64,000 nucleotides of DNA from Podospora comata (Eukaryota; Ascomycota; Sordariomycetes; Sordariales; Podosporaceae), in NCBI GenBank assembly GCA_017354895.1, contig CP071493.1, positions 3,472,001-3,536,000 of the forward strand, in the 5' to 3' direction. This document shows positions 23,056 through 34,871 of this stretch, one piece after another. Numbering within the stretch: the stretch's first letter is position 1; each line of letters begins with the position of its first letter. A program made the translations under genes and the position numbers. The notes beneath the pieces are model-generated. The model made no database searches. It saw nothing but the letters and a program-made list of their open reading frames with translations, and had not been told where the DNA came from.

Positions 23056-25204
23056 ATGTCAACACTACCCCCCAACCACCACGGAGACCTCATGAAATCA
23101 TCCCAAGTCAACATGGCTACTACCACCACGACAACGACGACAACAACAACAAAGGCCAAGGCTGCCTCCAAAGCCCAGGCCAGTGCCGCTGCCAACCCCA
23201 AGCAAAAGACGCAGATGCATCGCCGCTCAAGAACAGGTAAGCTCTCATCTCATTTGCACAGCTCGTTGGCGAGTTCGGAAGCTAACTCTGGTGACACGTA
23301 AAGGATGCTATACCTGCAGATTAAGAAGAAAAAAGTGCGACGAGGGCTCGCCCATGTGCACTGCCTGCAAGCATCTTGGCCTGGTATGCGAATACAAGCG
23401 GCCGATGTGGTGGAGCAACAACGATGCGCGGAGGAAGCACAAGGACGACATCAAGATGATCATCAAGCGCAAGAAGCTTTCCGAGAAGTCAACACACAGC
23501 ATCCAGACCTCGGTCAACTCACCGCCAGGTCTCTCTCACTCGCTCCCAACCTCTGCTACCTTCTCCGACCCCTTCGACCGCACCCGATCGCAGTCGATTG
23601 ATTCGCAGTTTGCTTTCAACTTCAACAGCCCACAAAGCGACTTCAGCTCCTTCAGCGCGCCACAGATGCACCCCGACTTTTTGTTTGCTCCGTACTCGCC
23701 CTATGAGATTGACGTCAAGACGGAGAGGCAAATGTTCATCAACGACATCCCAACCCTCAGAGAGTCAACAACAGCCACTTTCAGCACCTACCAGACCCCT
23801 CCGCCACCGGGAACAGTCCTCCCCCAGTTCCCTCTGGAAGGCGAATGGACGGAGCAGGTGTACACGGAGCGGAGGGAGTCATTGGCCGAGGAGACGCTCA
23901 ACGTCAACTTCTTTGACTTTGCCCAGGGACCTTCGGTGTCTTCCAGGCAAGTCGCGATTGAGCTGGACGAAGGCGATCAGCGCTTGTTTGATCACTTCAT
24001 CTCGTCGGTTCTTCCCACCATCTTCCCCATCCTCGAGTCGAACCAGCATGGATCCATCAGCTCCGACCTCATCCTCCCGGCGCTGGAGAGCAACAAGGGC
24101 TACCTGCACTGCTGCTTGAGCATCGCCGCTCAGCACTACAAGGCCGCCATGGGTCTTGAAGGTGAGGAGATTGATGGCGACATCATGCGCCACCGCTACG
24201 CGACCATCTCTGCTCTGTGCGAAGCCCTCGCACGCGACGAGGACCACCAGCAGATTCTGGAGGCCGCCCTCGGGCTCATCTTCTTCCAATGCGGCGTCGG
24301 CCGCTTCGACGACACGCTGCCCGACATTCCCTGGCACCAGCACTTCCAAGCCGCCATCTCGTTGGTGCAGAAGCTCGACCTCCCGCGCATCGTCTCGGAC
24401 CCCAACGAGCCTTTGACTCAGGCCCCCTTCAACATGACCCTCACCGCGTGGATTGACATTCTCGGCGCCACCATGCTCGGTCGCGCTCCCGCTTTCGCCC
24501 ACACCTACCGCGAGAAGCACCTGTCTCCCACCAACCCCAGCTTGGGCTTGCGCGAGCTGATGGGGTGCGAGGACCGCGTCATGTACCTGATCAGCGAGAT
24601 CGCCTGCCTTGAGGCCCTCAAGAAGGACGGCATGGATGACATCACCCTCTGCCAACACGTCCACGTTCTTGGCGACCAGATCGGTTTGACCGAGATGGGC
24701 GATGAGTCCGTTCCGGTTCTTCCCTTCAACGCCAACGGCACCCTCAGCCCCAAGCAGCTCTCCAAGAACATCACGGCCGCCTTCCGCCTCGCCGCCAGGA
24801 TCTACCTCTGCAGCCTCGTCCCTGGCTTCCACCCCAGCCAGGCGAGCTGTGTCGGTCTTGTCGAGAAGCTTACTTCCGTCTTGGCCACCATTCCCTCTGG
24901 CACCGCCGGCTTCGACCGTTCTCTTTCCTGGGTCTACCTCGTCGGTGGCTCCGTCTCCGTTCCCGGCTCCTCCTTCAGGGCCTTCTTCGAGGACCGCGTC
25001 GCGCAGCTGGTCGACCTGGCCAACTTTGGCAGCTTTGGCAAGGTGACTTGCCTGTTGAGGGAGATTTGGCTCCAGAGCGAGGTCATCAGCGGGGCTTCGT
25101 CTCCTGGCTCCAACAACGAGGAGGTGCAGCAGCAGCAGCCACCCGCGTACATCCACTGGAGGGATGTGATGCAGATGAAGGGGTGGGATTACCTTCTCAT
25201 TTAA
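23056..25204 (+). CDS. pro1: Zn(II)2Cys6 transcription factor, PRO1/ADV-1-like
   Basis: Two exons (23056-23236, 23304-25204) give 693 aa. The 67-nt intron (GTAAGC...AAAG) falls just before the zinc cluster and joins RRSRTG to CYTCRLRRKKCDEG. The six cysteines lie at about residues 62-90 (ending CTACKHLGLVCEY), followed by the basic segment DIKMIIKRKKLSEK. From about 289 to the end is the Fungal_trans_2-type region (begins FDHFISSVLPTIFPI). A poly-Thr run lies near residues 21-31. Zinc cluster, linker wording and length (about 690 aa) fit PRO1 of Sordaria / ADV-1 of Neurospora, nuclear regulators of fruiting-body development, from memory. The start MSTLPPNHHG has no upstream in-frame alternative that looks coding. 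AATAAA signals occur at 25655 and 25669. It is convergent with the P450. Confidence 0.8.
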
Positions 25205-26057
25205 AACATTTTCTTACTTTCGCATTTTTCTTTTGATAGGAAAGACAAACCACCGCGAGGTGTCTTTTTTGGGGGGACAGAGAGACAGCGGGGACGACAG
25301 CACTCATCACTGGATCATGGGGCACAACAATATTAACCTTCCTTCCGGGACTGGAAAGGAACGGTTTTTCTTCTTTTCTACTTTATTTTCTTTCACTTTT
25401 GGCATGTGGATAATTGGGATTATGTGGGATTGGAAATGATATTTTGGATACCCCTCTGGAAAGGAAAGCATGATACCTGGAGTTTTTTTTTTTTGGGAGG
25501 TTTTATATACCATTGGGTTATTTATTTGTGTGTTGAAAGATGATACATGGCATATCATGAAGGGGTTGGGTGTCGCGGGAAAGGGGAGGAGGAATCTTAC
25601 ATTGAACTTGCGACACCTGGGGAAGAAGAGGAAGAGCAAAAAAGCTCAAAAATGAATAAAAACAAGAGAATAAATTTTTAAAAATTATGGCACTGATGAT
25701 CGGGATGGTTGATGATGTGACTGCTTGCACTCTTACCGGAAGCCACACTCGCTGGCAAACAAACCTCTCTGCTTCCCCCTGTTCCCTTCCAAACTTCGAG
25801 AAATTGGTCCAAGATGTATAATAGGTAAATACCTAAGCAGCGAATGTTCAACCACGTTGACTCAGCTCCTTCTGGCGTTCTTTACCATCAGGAAAGTTTA
25901 AAACCTTGTTTTTCACCCATGACCTCCAACTCTCATCAGCAACAGTCAACCCATTCTCGATCCATCAGATTTTCCAAAATGTGAATAGGTATAAAACGGT
26001 AGAAGATTTGAATTCTTTCGACTCCCATCATCAACTCCCATCATCAAAACAGCTCGC
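25205..26057. other. Convergent 3' region between the PRO1-like gene and the P450
   Basis: T- and A-rich; no gene. AATAAA hexamers at 25655-25660 and 25669-25674 are plausible polyadenylation signals for the plus-strand gene. Confidence 0.55.
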
Positions 26058-27755
26058 TCACCTAACAACCGGCGTAAGCCTCACATTGACAGCCCCCTTC
26101 TCCCAGAGCACATAAATCCTCTGCCTATTCCACTCCTCACTCTCTGGCATCAACTCCAAGTCAAAATTCCACAACAACCTCGCCATGATCAACCTCATCT
26201 CAGCATACGCCAAATTCCTCCCAATACAATTCCTCGGCCCGACCGAAAAAGGCTGCAGCACCCCCCGCACATCATCAGCATATCTCGGGTCGCCGAGCCA
26301 GCGTTCGGGAACAAATTTCTGAGGATCGCGAAAGTTGGAAGAGGATTGGTACGAGGCCCATTGAGGGACTGCTACTGATGTCTGTGTTTGCTCAAGAGTC
26401 AATTGGATGGACACAGGGGGGAGGTTCGTTTTGCTTACATTACCGGGAATCCAATACCCTTCTATATACTCCCCCTTTGGGGGAACCCGTCTCGGCAAAG
26501 CGAGCGGTGTGGGGGGATCTATTTCCATCAGCACCACCACCACCACTAATTTTGAGATGAAGAAAAACTTACACATCCTAAACCCCTCCTCCAAAACCGC
26601 CTCCAAATACTCCAACCCCCCCACCGCCACCAAATCAATCTCGTCCTCCCTGGCAAACCTCCCCCTAATCTCCTTGACCAGTTTGTCATACTTGTCCCTG
26701 TTCTTCAACAACCAAAACGTCGTCCCGCTCAGCTGCGTAGCAGTAGTCTCACTCCCAGCGATAATAAGCAAACTACTATTCTCTATAATCTCCCCCTCGC
26801 TCATCCCCTTCTCGTCATTATGCCTCAGGATATAGCTCATGAAGTCCCCCCTTTCCGTCCCCCCAGCCTCGAGCCGTTTCTTGGCTGTCTTCTCGCTCAA
26901 CGCCCGGTGCTCCTTTTGGCTTTGTACCAGGTGCTTAGGCAAGAGGAATGTCTTGAGACAGCCGAGAAAAGGGTGGCGACGGAGAGCCTCGAAAAACACG
27001 CCGAGCTTGATGTTGGAGAAGATGAGGGATACCCAGGGGTGGTAGGCGGCTGACTCGAGGCAGTTGAAGGGCTGACCAAAGGCGAGGTCGCCGATCAGGT
27101 CAAAGGTGGTGAAGTTGAACCACTGGACTATGTCGACTGCTGCCTTGGCGTTGGCTTTGGCGGTGAGCTTGGTGATGAGGAGGGTGGTGTAGTGGTTCAG
27201 GATGTCCTCTTGGGCGCGGAGGGCTTTTTCAGAGAAGGCGTGGGAGAGGAGGCGGCGCTGGCGGCGGTGGTCGGGGTCGGAGGCGATGATGATGTGGGGG
27301 TGGCCCGAGGGGGTTGGGCGGTAGGCGGTGGGGTCTTTGGGGAAGGTTTCTTGACCGGGAAGGTGGCGGTGGCCGTAGATGGTTTTCCAGGCGGAGGGGG
27401 TGATGAAGGAGATGTTGTCGGGGGTGTAGCGGACCACGGGGCCGTACCGGTCGTGGAGGTCTTTGAGTTTGTGGGGCCAGTTGCCGCGGAGGGCGTGGTA
27501 GAGGTAGGGGAGGTCCCAGAAGGAGTAGAGCTTGGGGCCGGGGATTTTGGAGAGGGGGTGGAGGAAGGCATAGTAGATACTGCGGAGGAGGAAGATAGAG
27601 AGAGACTGGCGAGTGGTTAGTTTTCTGGTGCTGGGGTGGTGAAGCTGATGCTGACGACTTACCCCAGCTAGTGCTACCCCTAGTACTCCCATGGGGCCCA
27701 GAGAGCCGTGTTCCGACATGCTAAGCATTGTCATCATTGAAGACTTATAGCTCAT
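26058..27755 (-). CDS. Cytochrome P450 monooxygenase
   Basis: Four exons (27663-27755, 26573-27605, 26439-26518, 26058-26381) give 509 aa. All introns have GTAAGT/GTAAGC donors; removing them restores motifs the unspliced frame breaks, such as EEGFRM|YPPTPLALPRRV and WIPGN|TSVAVPQWASY. The N-terminus is a membrane anchor (LLRSIYYAFLHPL) followed by the proline hinge KIPGPKLYSFW. Helix I reads AGSETTATQ, ExxR is within LEEGFR, PERW is present, and the heme loop is FSVGPRNCIGR with axial Cys454. It resembles the CYP65-like branch often annotated as isotrichodermin C-15 hydroxylase, but that name is not evidence of substrate. It is an ER enzyme needing P450 reductase. The start may instead be the ATG at 27719 (MSEHGS). 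No secondary-metabolite backbone gene is in the window. Confidence 0.92.
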   Translation of the reverse strand: MSYKSSMMTMLSMSEHGSLGPMGVLGVALAGVSRQHQLHHPSTRKLTTRQSLSIFLLRSIYYAFLHPLSKIPGPKLYSFWDLPYLYHALRGNWPHKLKDLHDRYGPVVRYTPDNISFITPSAWKTIYGHRHLPGQETFPKDPTAYRPTPSGHPHIIIASDPDHRRQRRLLSHAFSEKALRAQEDILNHYTTLLITKLTAKANAKAAVDIVQWFNFTTFDLIGDLAFGQPFNCLESAAYHPWVSLIFSNIKLGVFFEALRRHPFLGCLKTFLLPKHLVQSQKEHRALSEKTAKKRLEAGGTERGDFMSYILRHNDEKGMSEGEIIENSSLLIIAGSETTATQLSGTTFWLLKNRDKYDKLVKEIRGRFAREDEIDLVAVGGLEYLEAVLEEGFRMCKFFFISKLVVVVVLMEIDPPTPLALPRRVPPKGEYIEGYWIPGNVSKTNLPPVSIQLTLEQTQTSVAVPQWASYQSSSNFRDPQKFVPERWLGDPRYADDVRGVLQPFSVGPRNCIGRNLAYAEMRLIMARLLWNFDLELMPESEEWNRQRIYVLWEKGAVNVRLTPVVR

Positions 27756-28803
27756 GAATTAAAAAAAAAAATGAACCTAAGAACAGACGAGGAGGTCGCA
27801 GCTTTATAGGTATGTAGACCTGGCATAGCTGCGTAAATTTCTCATCACTTTACCTCATCGTTTGAGGGGAAAGCAACCCTAGGCGGAAGCCACCCCAGCC
27901 GGTCCATAACTGAGGTGTCGTTAAAAGTGTGATTGGAGACATTTCTCGCTACAACTGTAGGGACGGGTATATGTATGCATCACGGACGTTACAATTCCCG
28001 TTACCCGGTGGACCATTCCGGGGACCATCCAAGCAGATCTCTCTAGATCGGACGTATATCCTGCCGGCTCGGGGTTTTGGACAGTCCGTCACCTATCAGA
28101 ACTCGCCGTTTTTTTGGGGGGGGGTTTATCTGGATGGGAGACATAGATATGTTTCCGTCAAGTCGGCAGATGAGATAGTAGAAATTTGTAGAGATCTATA
28201 GCATAGTTGGCGCCCGGCTAATACTGTGACACAAACATCGACGCTAGATACCTAGGGTGACATTCAGATGACCACTTGAGCTTACTCACAAACCATTTCT
28301 TCCCAAACGGGATAGTATATATATATATGTATATATCTGGGCATCTCTTCATCATCAGATGGTTAGCTATGTTGAGTTCCACAAATTTGTTAAGGTAGGT
28401 CTGTCGCACCTTCTCACGTTGACCAGATCAGGCCGGCCATCGGCACATATGAAATACCTATCTAGGCACCAAAATGGCAGTTGCACCTTCCATGTTACCT
28501 CATGTCGAGGATTCACCTGTGGCTCGTTGCTTCCCCCTCAGGCGGGCAGTCACCATGGACGGTCCCGAACCCGGAAGAAGTCAGCTGTCTTTTGTTGTCG
28601 TTTGCTGTCGTTTGCTGTCCTCTTCTCACGACAACTTCATCATCACCCATTTCGGGGACCTGGTCTCCCACCCCCGTCTTTCTCTATGTCTTGGACACAC
28701 AACGTTCAGCAATAGCTCTGCCGAGCCCCGAAGCGATTGATTGATTACGGTATCGATCTATGACTCGGGCTTTTTTTGGTGCTGGAGAGGTTCCAGGTTT
28801 ATC
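27756..28803. other. Divergent promoter region, P450 and downstream unknown gene
   Basis: About 1 kb, no gene recognised. Contains an AT dinucleotide tract at about 28316-28336. Must hold the promoters of both divergent genes. Confidence 0.55.
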
Positions 28804-31800
28804 ATGGAGCCGCCCATACACATCACGCGGCGGTCCCGAAGCCACGGCGCTCTCAACAGAAGCTATTCGAGTACATCCGCTTCCGATTCGTCTCGTCTCC
28901 ATCGACCACGTCGTGCCCATTCCCGTCAGCAGCTGCGCAGCGTCAATGAGAACTCATCTCTACTCGTGTCCCCAGGTCCCCTGGAGAGCATGCTCAAGAC
29001 CACCACCGAGACGGGGGATATCGGTTTGTTCTCCATCAGACCAGCTCGCTCGTCAGGGAATTTGCATGCTTCTTCACCCCGTCGGAGACCAGCTTATGGC
29101 GGAACACCGCTAAACAGACGTCCCAATGGCGATGGGATGAGGAGTTATAGTCTCCGGGACGACCGAAGATGGCTACCATCATATCGAGACACCACATCCG
29201 AGATCATCTCCATGTACGGATCCGATAGCCGGTACTCTGCCTCCGCCTCCAGCGCACTTACACGCCCATGTGACGACATGGGAAATAGGTCTTACTCCAT
29301 GACAACGTGTAGCTCACACCGCCCGCCGAGTCAAAAAGCATCAGGGGACCTCCAGAGCCAGCAGCAGGAAGGCTATCTCCAGAGGCCTCGCTCTCCCTAC
29401 CCATACCCAACGAGGCTGAAACGGCCAGGGGTTCGGCCCGCTTCACCAGCCTTGACGGAGAATGGGGCCGTCGATTATAGTAAAATGGTTGGGATTGATA
29501 GGGTGTCTCTCGTGAGTCTATGTCATTTGCTATGTCGACTATTCTGACCATGTCCAGCGCACCGTTCACGGTTCGTACAAGCCGACCTATCCTCAGTATG
29601 GCAATCGACAGGTACCACGGCTTCGCCAGGATGGCACCAGCTCAAGTGAATCGTTTTCGAGTTACGCTGCGGCCGAGAAGCATAGTCTCTCTGCCGGCCT
29701 GCCCCTGTCCCCCGCTCCGTGGGGCCATCATTACCGCGGTCGTCTTGGGAGCAGCGCATCTGAACACAGCCTTAGGACTTCTAGTTTAACATCGATTCTT
29801 AACATGTACCAACGTTCGACGTGTGGGCCACCGACCCGGAACCCGTCTCTTCGCGTGAAACCACCGGGCACCTTCTATTACGATTACTCGGAAGGTTTCG
29901 ATTACACGAATGATAGCCCTCCGCCGTTACCTGACCTTCCCTCTGACATTGTAACCCGCTCCACGAGTGTTTGTCAGTCGCGGGATATGGATAATGTCGT
30001 CAAGCATCACTGCCCGCCTTCCGGGCCAATATTGCGCTCCGAGGAAGACATCCCAAGCCTTGGGACGCAAGCCCGGAATTCGGAGGAACTCGATTCGCAA
30101 AGCCGAGAAGATCAACTTAGCCCTCAAGACACACCAAGGCAGAAGCCCCAGAACGAAGAATCCAATGCTGATAGTCTGGACGAGGACAGCTCTCGGTTCG
30201 ATGCTGAGCGTTCTCCTTTTTCGCACTCACGAAGATACGAAGAAGAAGAAGAATGGAGTGTCGGTACAGCAGTCGTTCGTCGACGACAAAACACGAGTCT
30301 GACCGTCAGGAGTGACTTGCAGTTCTCAACACCGAAAGCTGTGCGAGTTTCTACTACTAGAAGCTATGAAGAGAATATGCGGCGCCTGGCAGTTTCTCCC
30401 CCTAAGCTGGGTCCCTTGGCAGACTACACTCACAGTTCCTCACCGGCCCATTATCGTCAGAGGAGAGCTGTATCCTCACCGCTCAGAGTTCAGACGCGGC
30501 GAAATACGGCCTATCCAAGAGGTTTCGGTCACTGCGGGCTTGCATCAATGGAAGAGTCGTCGAATGGAATCGTCGGCACAGATGCACAGGATGAGTTTGC
30601 GACATCAGAAGACGGCAGGGGCCATTCAAATACATATCTCTCGAGTCTGCCAGCCGCGGAAACGGGTGGTCATTTTCTTCGGCCTTTACATGTGGACGAC
30701 CCAGCATCCCGAGGCCACAAAAGAAATCTTGCGATGCACACGATAAACACCAACGACCTGCGGAATCTGACCGAGGCTGAAATCGGCTCGATCGTTGACC
30801 GCTCCCGAACGCCCATGTTGGCACCACATCCCATCTCGCCAGCGAGGCAACTCCGCCTACAGAACAGCGTGCCGCAGCTCATGAAGGCCTTGCCTCGGTC
30901 GCCGGGTATTCCTGTTCGAAGCGAATCTTGTTTCGCCAACTTTTACAGTCAAGATCTCGAATACACAACGGGCTTTTCTACCCCTGATCCTTCTAGCTTC
31001 GGTGTCGAGCAACCAACTATGGTTGACCCCATGTTCCCATACGGCTCAGATCAACAAGAGCAAAAGTTCAAGACGCCGTCTTCGCCGTTGGCTTCTGCCG
31101 TGGTTCCAGAAGAGCTAGGAGATGATGGAGCATATGCTAATTCGAGAGAGAAGCCAAGGCGCTCGGGCTCACGAAACAGTTCGCGAAATAGTAAGCTGAA
31201 GCTCAAGGTTTCCCGAGGTGCTCTCAGCAAAATGCATGCGGAATGCATCGGAGGCAGGAGAAACACGGCCGCTGGGCCAGCAGGAGAATGGTCTGGGCCA
31301 CATCCCAAACCACGGGGTCGGCCTTCCAGAAACCACATGAATCCAGGGGTAACAAACATGGACAGCCTGGTAGAGTCAGCCGCAGAAGCCGAGAAGACTG
31401 ACACATGCGATCAAGAGGTTGCTTTCCTCGACAGCCCTTGTTCAAGCATTCCGGTGCCTGCAATACCAGACTCTCACCAAGATGATGTTGGCGATAAGCC
31501 ATCACCGGCCACACAGGGTCCTAGGGAAGTGACTAGTCCAACGGCTCGGAGTGAGACGCGGAGCTCACTTTCACACGACAGCTGCGTCAGTGGGCAATCG
31601 CCCCGAGGGCTGAAGAAACGCTTCCCGGATTTACGAGTTCGCCTGGCGGAGTCCCGGTTGAGGTCGGCCGAAACACTGACTCCAGACGGTAGGATAGGGG
31701 AGGTGATTGAGGTGGTCCTTACTCCTCCTGTCGAGGCACCCATGTCGGAGTCTGGGCATGGCTCCAAGGTGAATTTGACGACGAAAGATGGAGATGGTGA

Positions 31801-31933
31801 TAACAACGCCAGTGATGAGGGAGCTGCTGGGAAGCATCAAGGAAAAGGGTTCAGGGGGAGGATGTCGAGATGGTTCAAGGCTGCGAGGCAGGTGGTTATG
31901 GGGGCCTGTAGTGGGTCGGGGAAACGAGGTTGA
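28804..31933 (+). CDS. Large Ser/Arg/Pro-rich protein of unknown function
   Basis: Two exons (28804-29511, 29558-31933) give 1027 aa; the 46-nt phase-0 intron has GTGAGT, CTGAC and CAG. The reading frame is long, with compositional bias but no catalytic domain. It starts MEPPIHITRRSRSHGALNRS and is rich in Ser, Arg and Pro with short acidic stretches (HEDTK-like EEEEEW near the middle), so it is predicted mostly disordered. The C-terminus is basic and amphipathic (GRMSRWFKAARQVVMGAC), which could bind a membrane or partner; this is inference. The many Ser-Pro and Arg-x-x-Ser sites suggest phosphoregulation. I do not recognise the family. The start is the first ATG in the open frame with coding-like sequence after it. 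Confidence 0.7.
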
Positions 31934-32772
31934 TGGTTGGAGTTTGGGGGTGATGTCTTTTAGGGCTTGGGGGTGGTTGGGGGTGGTTAAGGCTTGGTTT
32001 GGCTATTGATGTAATACATGTCATGTGCTGGCCTGGCCTTAGTTTGGTCATTTCACTCGTTTGGTGTTGGGGGTTTATGGTTTCTGTAGCAGGTGTTGAT
32101 GATACCAGGCTGTTGACAGGGACCAGGTGGTGTTTAAGGGGGGTGTCTGGTGAATGGGAGGGCTGTTAGATTAATCAAAGAGGGAGAACTGAGTTTTTTC
32201 TTATGATTTTTGGCATTGTTGCAGTTTCCGTTTCTAAACTTTTGAGGTGACGATTGCTCCCTAGGCTAGCCAGCTGCTCTTCCCTCGCTCGATACTCGTC
32301 AGCGGCGGCCGGTCCGGACTGCCAAATGTCCGCTACTGTCCAACGGTCGACACTACCCCCTCTCGTGCCAAGGGTGGGCTTGGGCAAGCAGAAAATAGAG
32401 TTTTGTCCTTGTCCCATCCACCTCTTGTTTGTTTGACTTTGTCTGACAACGCTGACGAGCAGGCATTCTTTTTTTATTTTTTTTTATTGTTTTGCTTTGG
32501 GGTGGATGGATGTATTTGTTATTTTCGAATTCATCTTACATGCCGTCAACGTCGTAGCCTTTTTGATTGAGGTTGCTGTCGTTGTGGACGGGGTGTTGGG
32601 GGTTGATGGGATACAATCGATGATCACGACATTTTCTTCTTCTTCTTTTTTTTTCTTTTTCGATTGAAGGATTTGATGTGTTTTTGACGACGAGCATCAA
32701 AACGCCAGTTTTCGACAGATGAATTCTCGCTCGGGACCCTTCTGACCTCGACCACATCTTCATTATCACGCG
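31934..32772. other. Intergenic region between tandem unknown genes
   Basis: No gene. T-rich tracts near 32468-32490 and a CTT-rich stretch at about 32635-32663 lie before the next start codon. Confidence 0.5.
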
Positions 32773-34269
32773 ATGGAACACACGTTAGATCACCACCACA
32801 GTAAGGGGAAGGGGAAATTACACGACATGGCAACGGACGGGAGCGGTGCTACCACCACAACCGCGCAAGAATTCCCTCTCCGTCGAAGATCAAAACCGCC
32901 GCTTAAACCCGACGAGCCGGGGGAGGGGAGCGGGTCGAGGACGCCGCCTCCTGGGGATGAGGATGCTGAGGTGGTGGGTGGGGGGTCTGTTAGGTACATT
33001 TCTGATTTGGACGGGGGGGACAGCAGGGGGGTGGATGATGAGGGAGGGAAAGAAAGAAAAAGGGGGGGCGGGTTGAGGGAAAGGTTTAGGGAGTGGGGGA
33101 GGAGGTTGAGGTTTACTTGTGGGAGGAAGGGGGGGAGGAGAAGAAGAAGGAAAGGGGTTGATAAAGGGAAGGGGAGGATGGTGGCGACAGAGGGGGAGGG
33201 GGATCAAGAGGGGAATGGGGTGGTGGTGGTGGTGGTGGGGGGGGGGCGGGAGAAAGAAGGAGAGGAAGAGGAAGAGGAAGAAGAAGGGATGTATAACACG
33301 TTGCCGCGGCCGCTGTCGTCGAATCCGGTGAGCGGGTTGGGTGAGATGCACCCTGATCTGAGGCCGGGGGTGCCGGGGGAGGGGGTTGACTTTTTTGATA
33401 ACCCTCCTCCGAATACACAGGATCAACAGCTGGCGACGGTGAGAGAGGTGACGGGGTCAGGGCCGAGGAGGTTTGCTCCCGCTCCTGTTGTTATGACGAC
33501 GACGACGACGCCTGCTTTACCGCGACTGCATGATCCCTCCTCCTCTATCTCGCAACATGGTGGGCTTGATCATCACCGACAACAACACCAACACCAACCG
33601 GTAATCATCCACTCGCCGCACCCCATCGCCGACACGTATACCCACGAGGAGGATTGGGCGCGTGTTCACCAGGCCAAGGCGAGTCAGCATCTTGCTCCAC
33701 GACCGTTGTTGTCACAGCATCAGCAGCAAACAATCATGATACCGGAACGGCACTCGAGCAAGTGGAGAGCGAGGAGTTTTTACTCTGGTAGCTTCAGGAC
33801 CCGGTCGCAGTGCGGGAGCTTTGACAGCAGGACGAGCTGGAACCCGTTTGATTTGCCGGGGCCGCCGAAGAGGACGCTGATGAGCGATATGGAGAGTTTG
33901 TTGGGCGGGAGGGGGGGGGGTGTTGGGGGGAGGAGGTCGCAGGGGAGTAGTAGTATGGGGCAGAGGCAGGGAGGCAGTAGTTTTCCTTGGCCACCGACTA
34001 ATTCGGTGAAGACGGGGAGGAGCAGTACGATTGAGCAGCCTGATTCGGCGGTTGGTGGGGTGGGGTTGAGGGGGGATGATGATGAGGATGGGTTTATGCG
34101 CGGTGATGCTGCGAACAAGACTGTTGTCTCGTCTCACACGCCAACCCCGATGTCTGTTCGGAGTCCCCCGAGGGCGACAAAGACTACGCTCGGGAGGGAT
34201 CCGTCAAGGAAAACGGATGGGTCTAATACTGGGATGACGTCGTGGAGTGGGACGGGAGCGAGACGGTGA
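32773..34269 (+). CDS. Low-complexity protein of unknown function
   Basis: Single-exon frame of 498 aa. The N-terminus is His/Lys-rich (MEHTLDHHHSKGKGK), then a strongly basic block (LRERFREWGRRLRFTCGRK followed by an Arg run), a poly-Val/Gly stretch and an acidic Glu run, then a Ser/Pro/Gln-rich remainder. A short ordered-looking stretch is SKWRARSFYSGSFRTRSQ. No domain is recognised; a nuclear or nucleic-acid-binding role could be guessed from the basic block but is not supported. The frame ends at 34269, while another frame continues with coding-like sequence to 34445 (DDVVEWDGSETVNDAVL), so the C-terminus may be wrong here because of a frameshift or missed splice. Confidence 0.55.
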   Translation: MEHTLDHHHSKGKGKLHDMATDGSGATTTTAQEFPLRRRSKPPLKPDEPGEGSGSRTPPPGDEDAEVVGGGSVRYISDLDGGDSRGVDDEGGKERKRGGGLRERFREWGRRLRFTCGRKGGRRRRRKGVDKGKGRMVATEGEGDQEGNGVVVVVVGGGREKEGEEEEEEEEGMYNTLPRPLSSNPVSGLGEMHPDLRPGVPGEGVDFFDNPPPNTQDQQLATVREVTGSGPRRFAPAPVVMTTTTTPALPRLHDPSSSISQHGGLDHHRQQHQHQPVIIHSPHPIADTYTHEEDWARVHQAKASQHLAPRPLLSQHQQQTIMIPERHSSKWRARSFYSGSFRTRSQCGSFDSRTSWNPFDLPGPPKRTLMSDMESLLGGRGGGVGGRRSQGSSSMGQRQGGSSFPWPPTNSVKTGRSSTIEQPDSAVGGVGLRGDDDEDGFMRGDAANKTVVSSHTPTPMSVRSPPRATKTTLGRDPSRKTDGSNTGMTSWSGTGARR

Positions 34270-34871
34270 ATGACGCGGTGCTTGGTGGACTAGGAGAGCA
34301 GAGGAGAAAGAGTGGTGGGGCGGGGAGGCGAGACGAGGACGAGGAGGAAGTCGAGAGGACGGGAGTGAAGGATGGGGCGGAGACTTTTACTGGCGAGGCC
34401 GGGGTTGAGGGGAGGAAGCTGGGGAGGGGGAGGAAGGTTTGTTAGGGACAGTTACCCGAGAGGTGGAGGGATTCAGCATATGAGAAGTAATGGATGGGTA
34501 GTCTTTTTTGGAGATTAAAGCTTTCTTTGGTCAGGGGGTTCGTTGGTTTGGAATTGTTTGCTTGGATTCGGTTTGGGGTTGAATAGAGGGTATTGAACAG
34601 CGGAGTATGCAGAGCAGCGTTGAATACCTAACGAGGGCTTGGCTACAGCAGGCAGGTTGTTAAATAGATGTAGTATAATATTATATAGCTAATGATTTTC
34701 CTTTCTACACGTTTGTGTTTCTGTCTTGCCGGGTATGTTGGTGTTGAGTTATTACTAGTATACCCCTCCCCCCAACCCTATATTCACTCCTGAAACTATG
34801 TATTAACGACTCCCTGCCTATTTATATCCTCCAACTCCATGTCATCATTTGCCAACCCTATAGACAAAATT
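34270..34871. other. Convergent 3' region between the unknown gene and mon1
   Basis: The first 176 nt carry the alternative open frame mentioned for the upstream gene; the rest is AT-rich 3' sequence with no gene. Confidence 0.5.
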
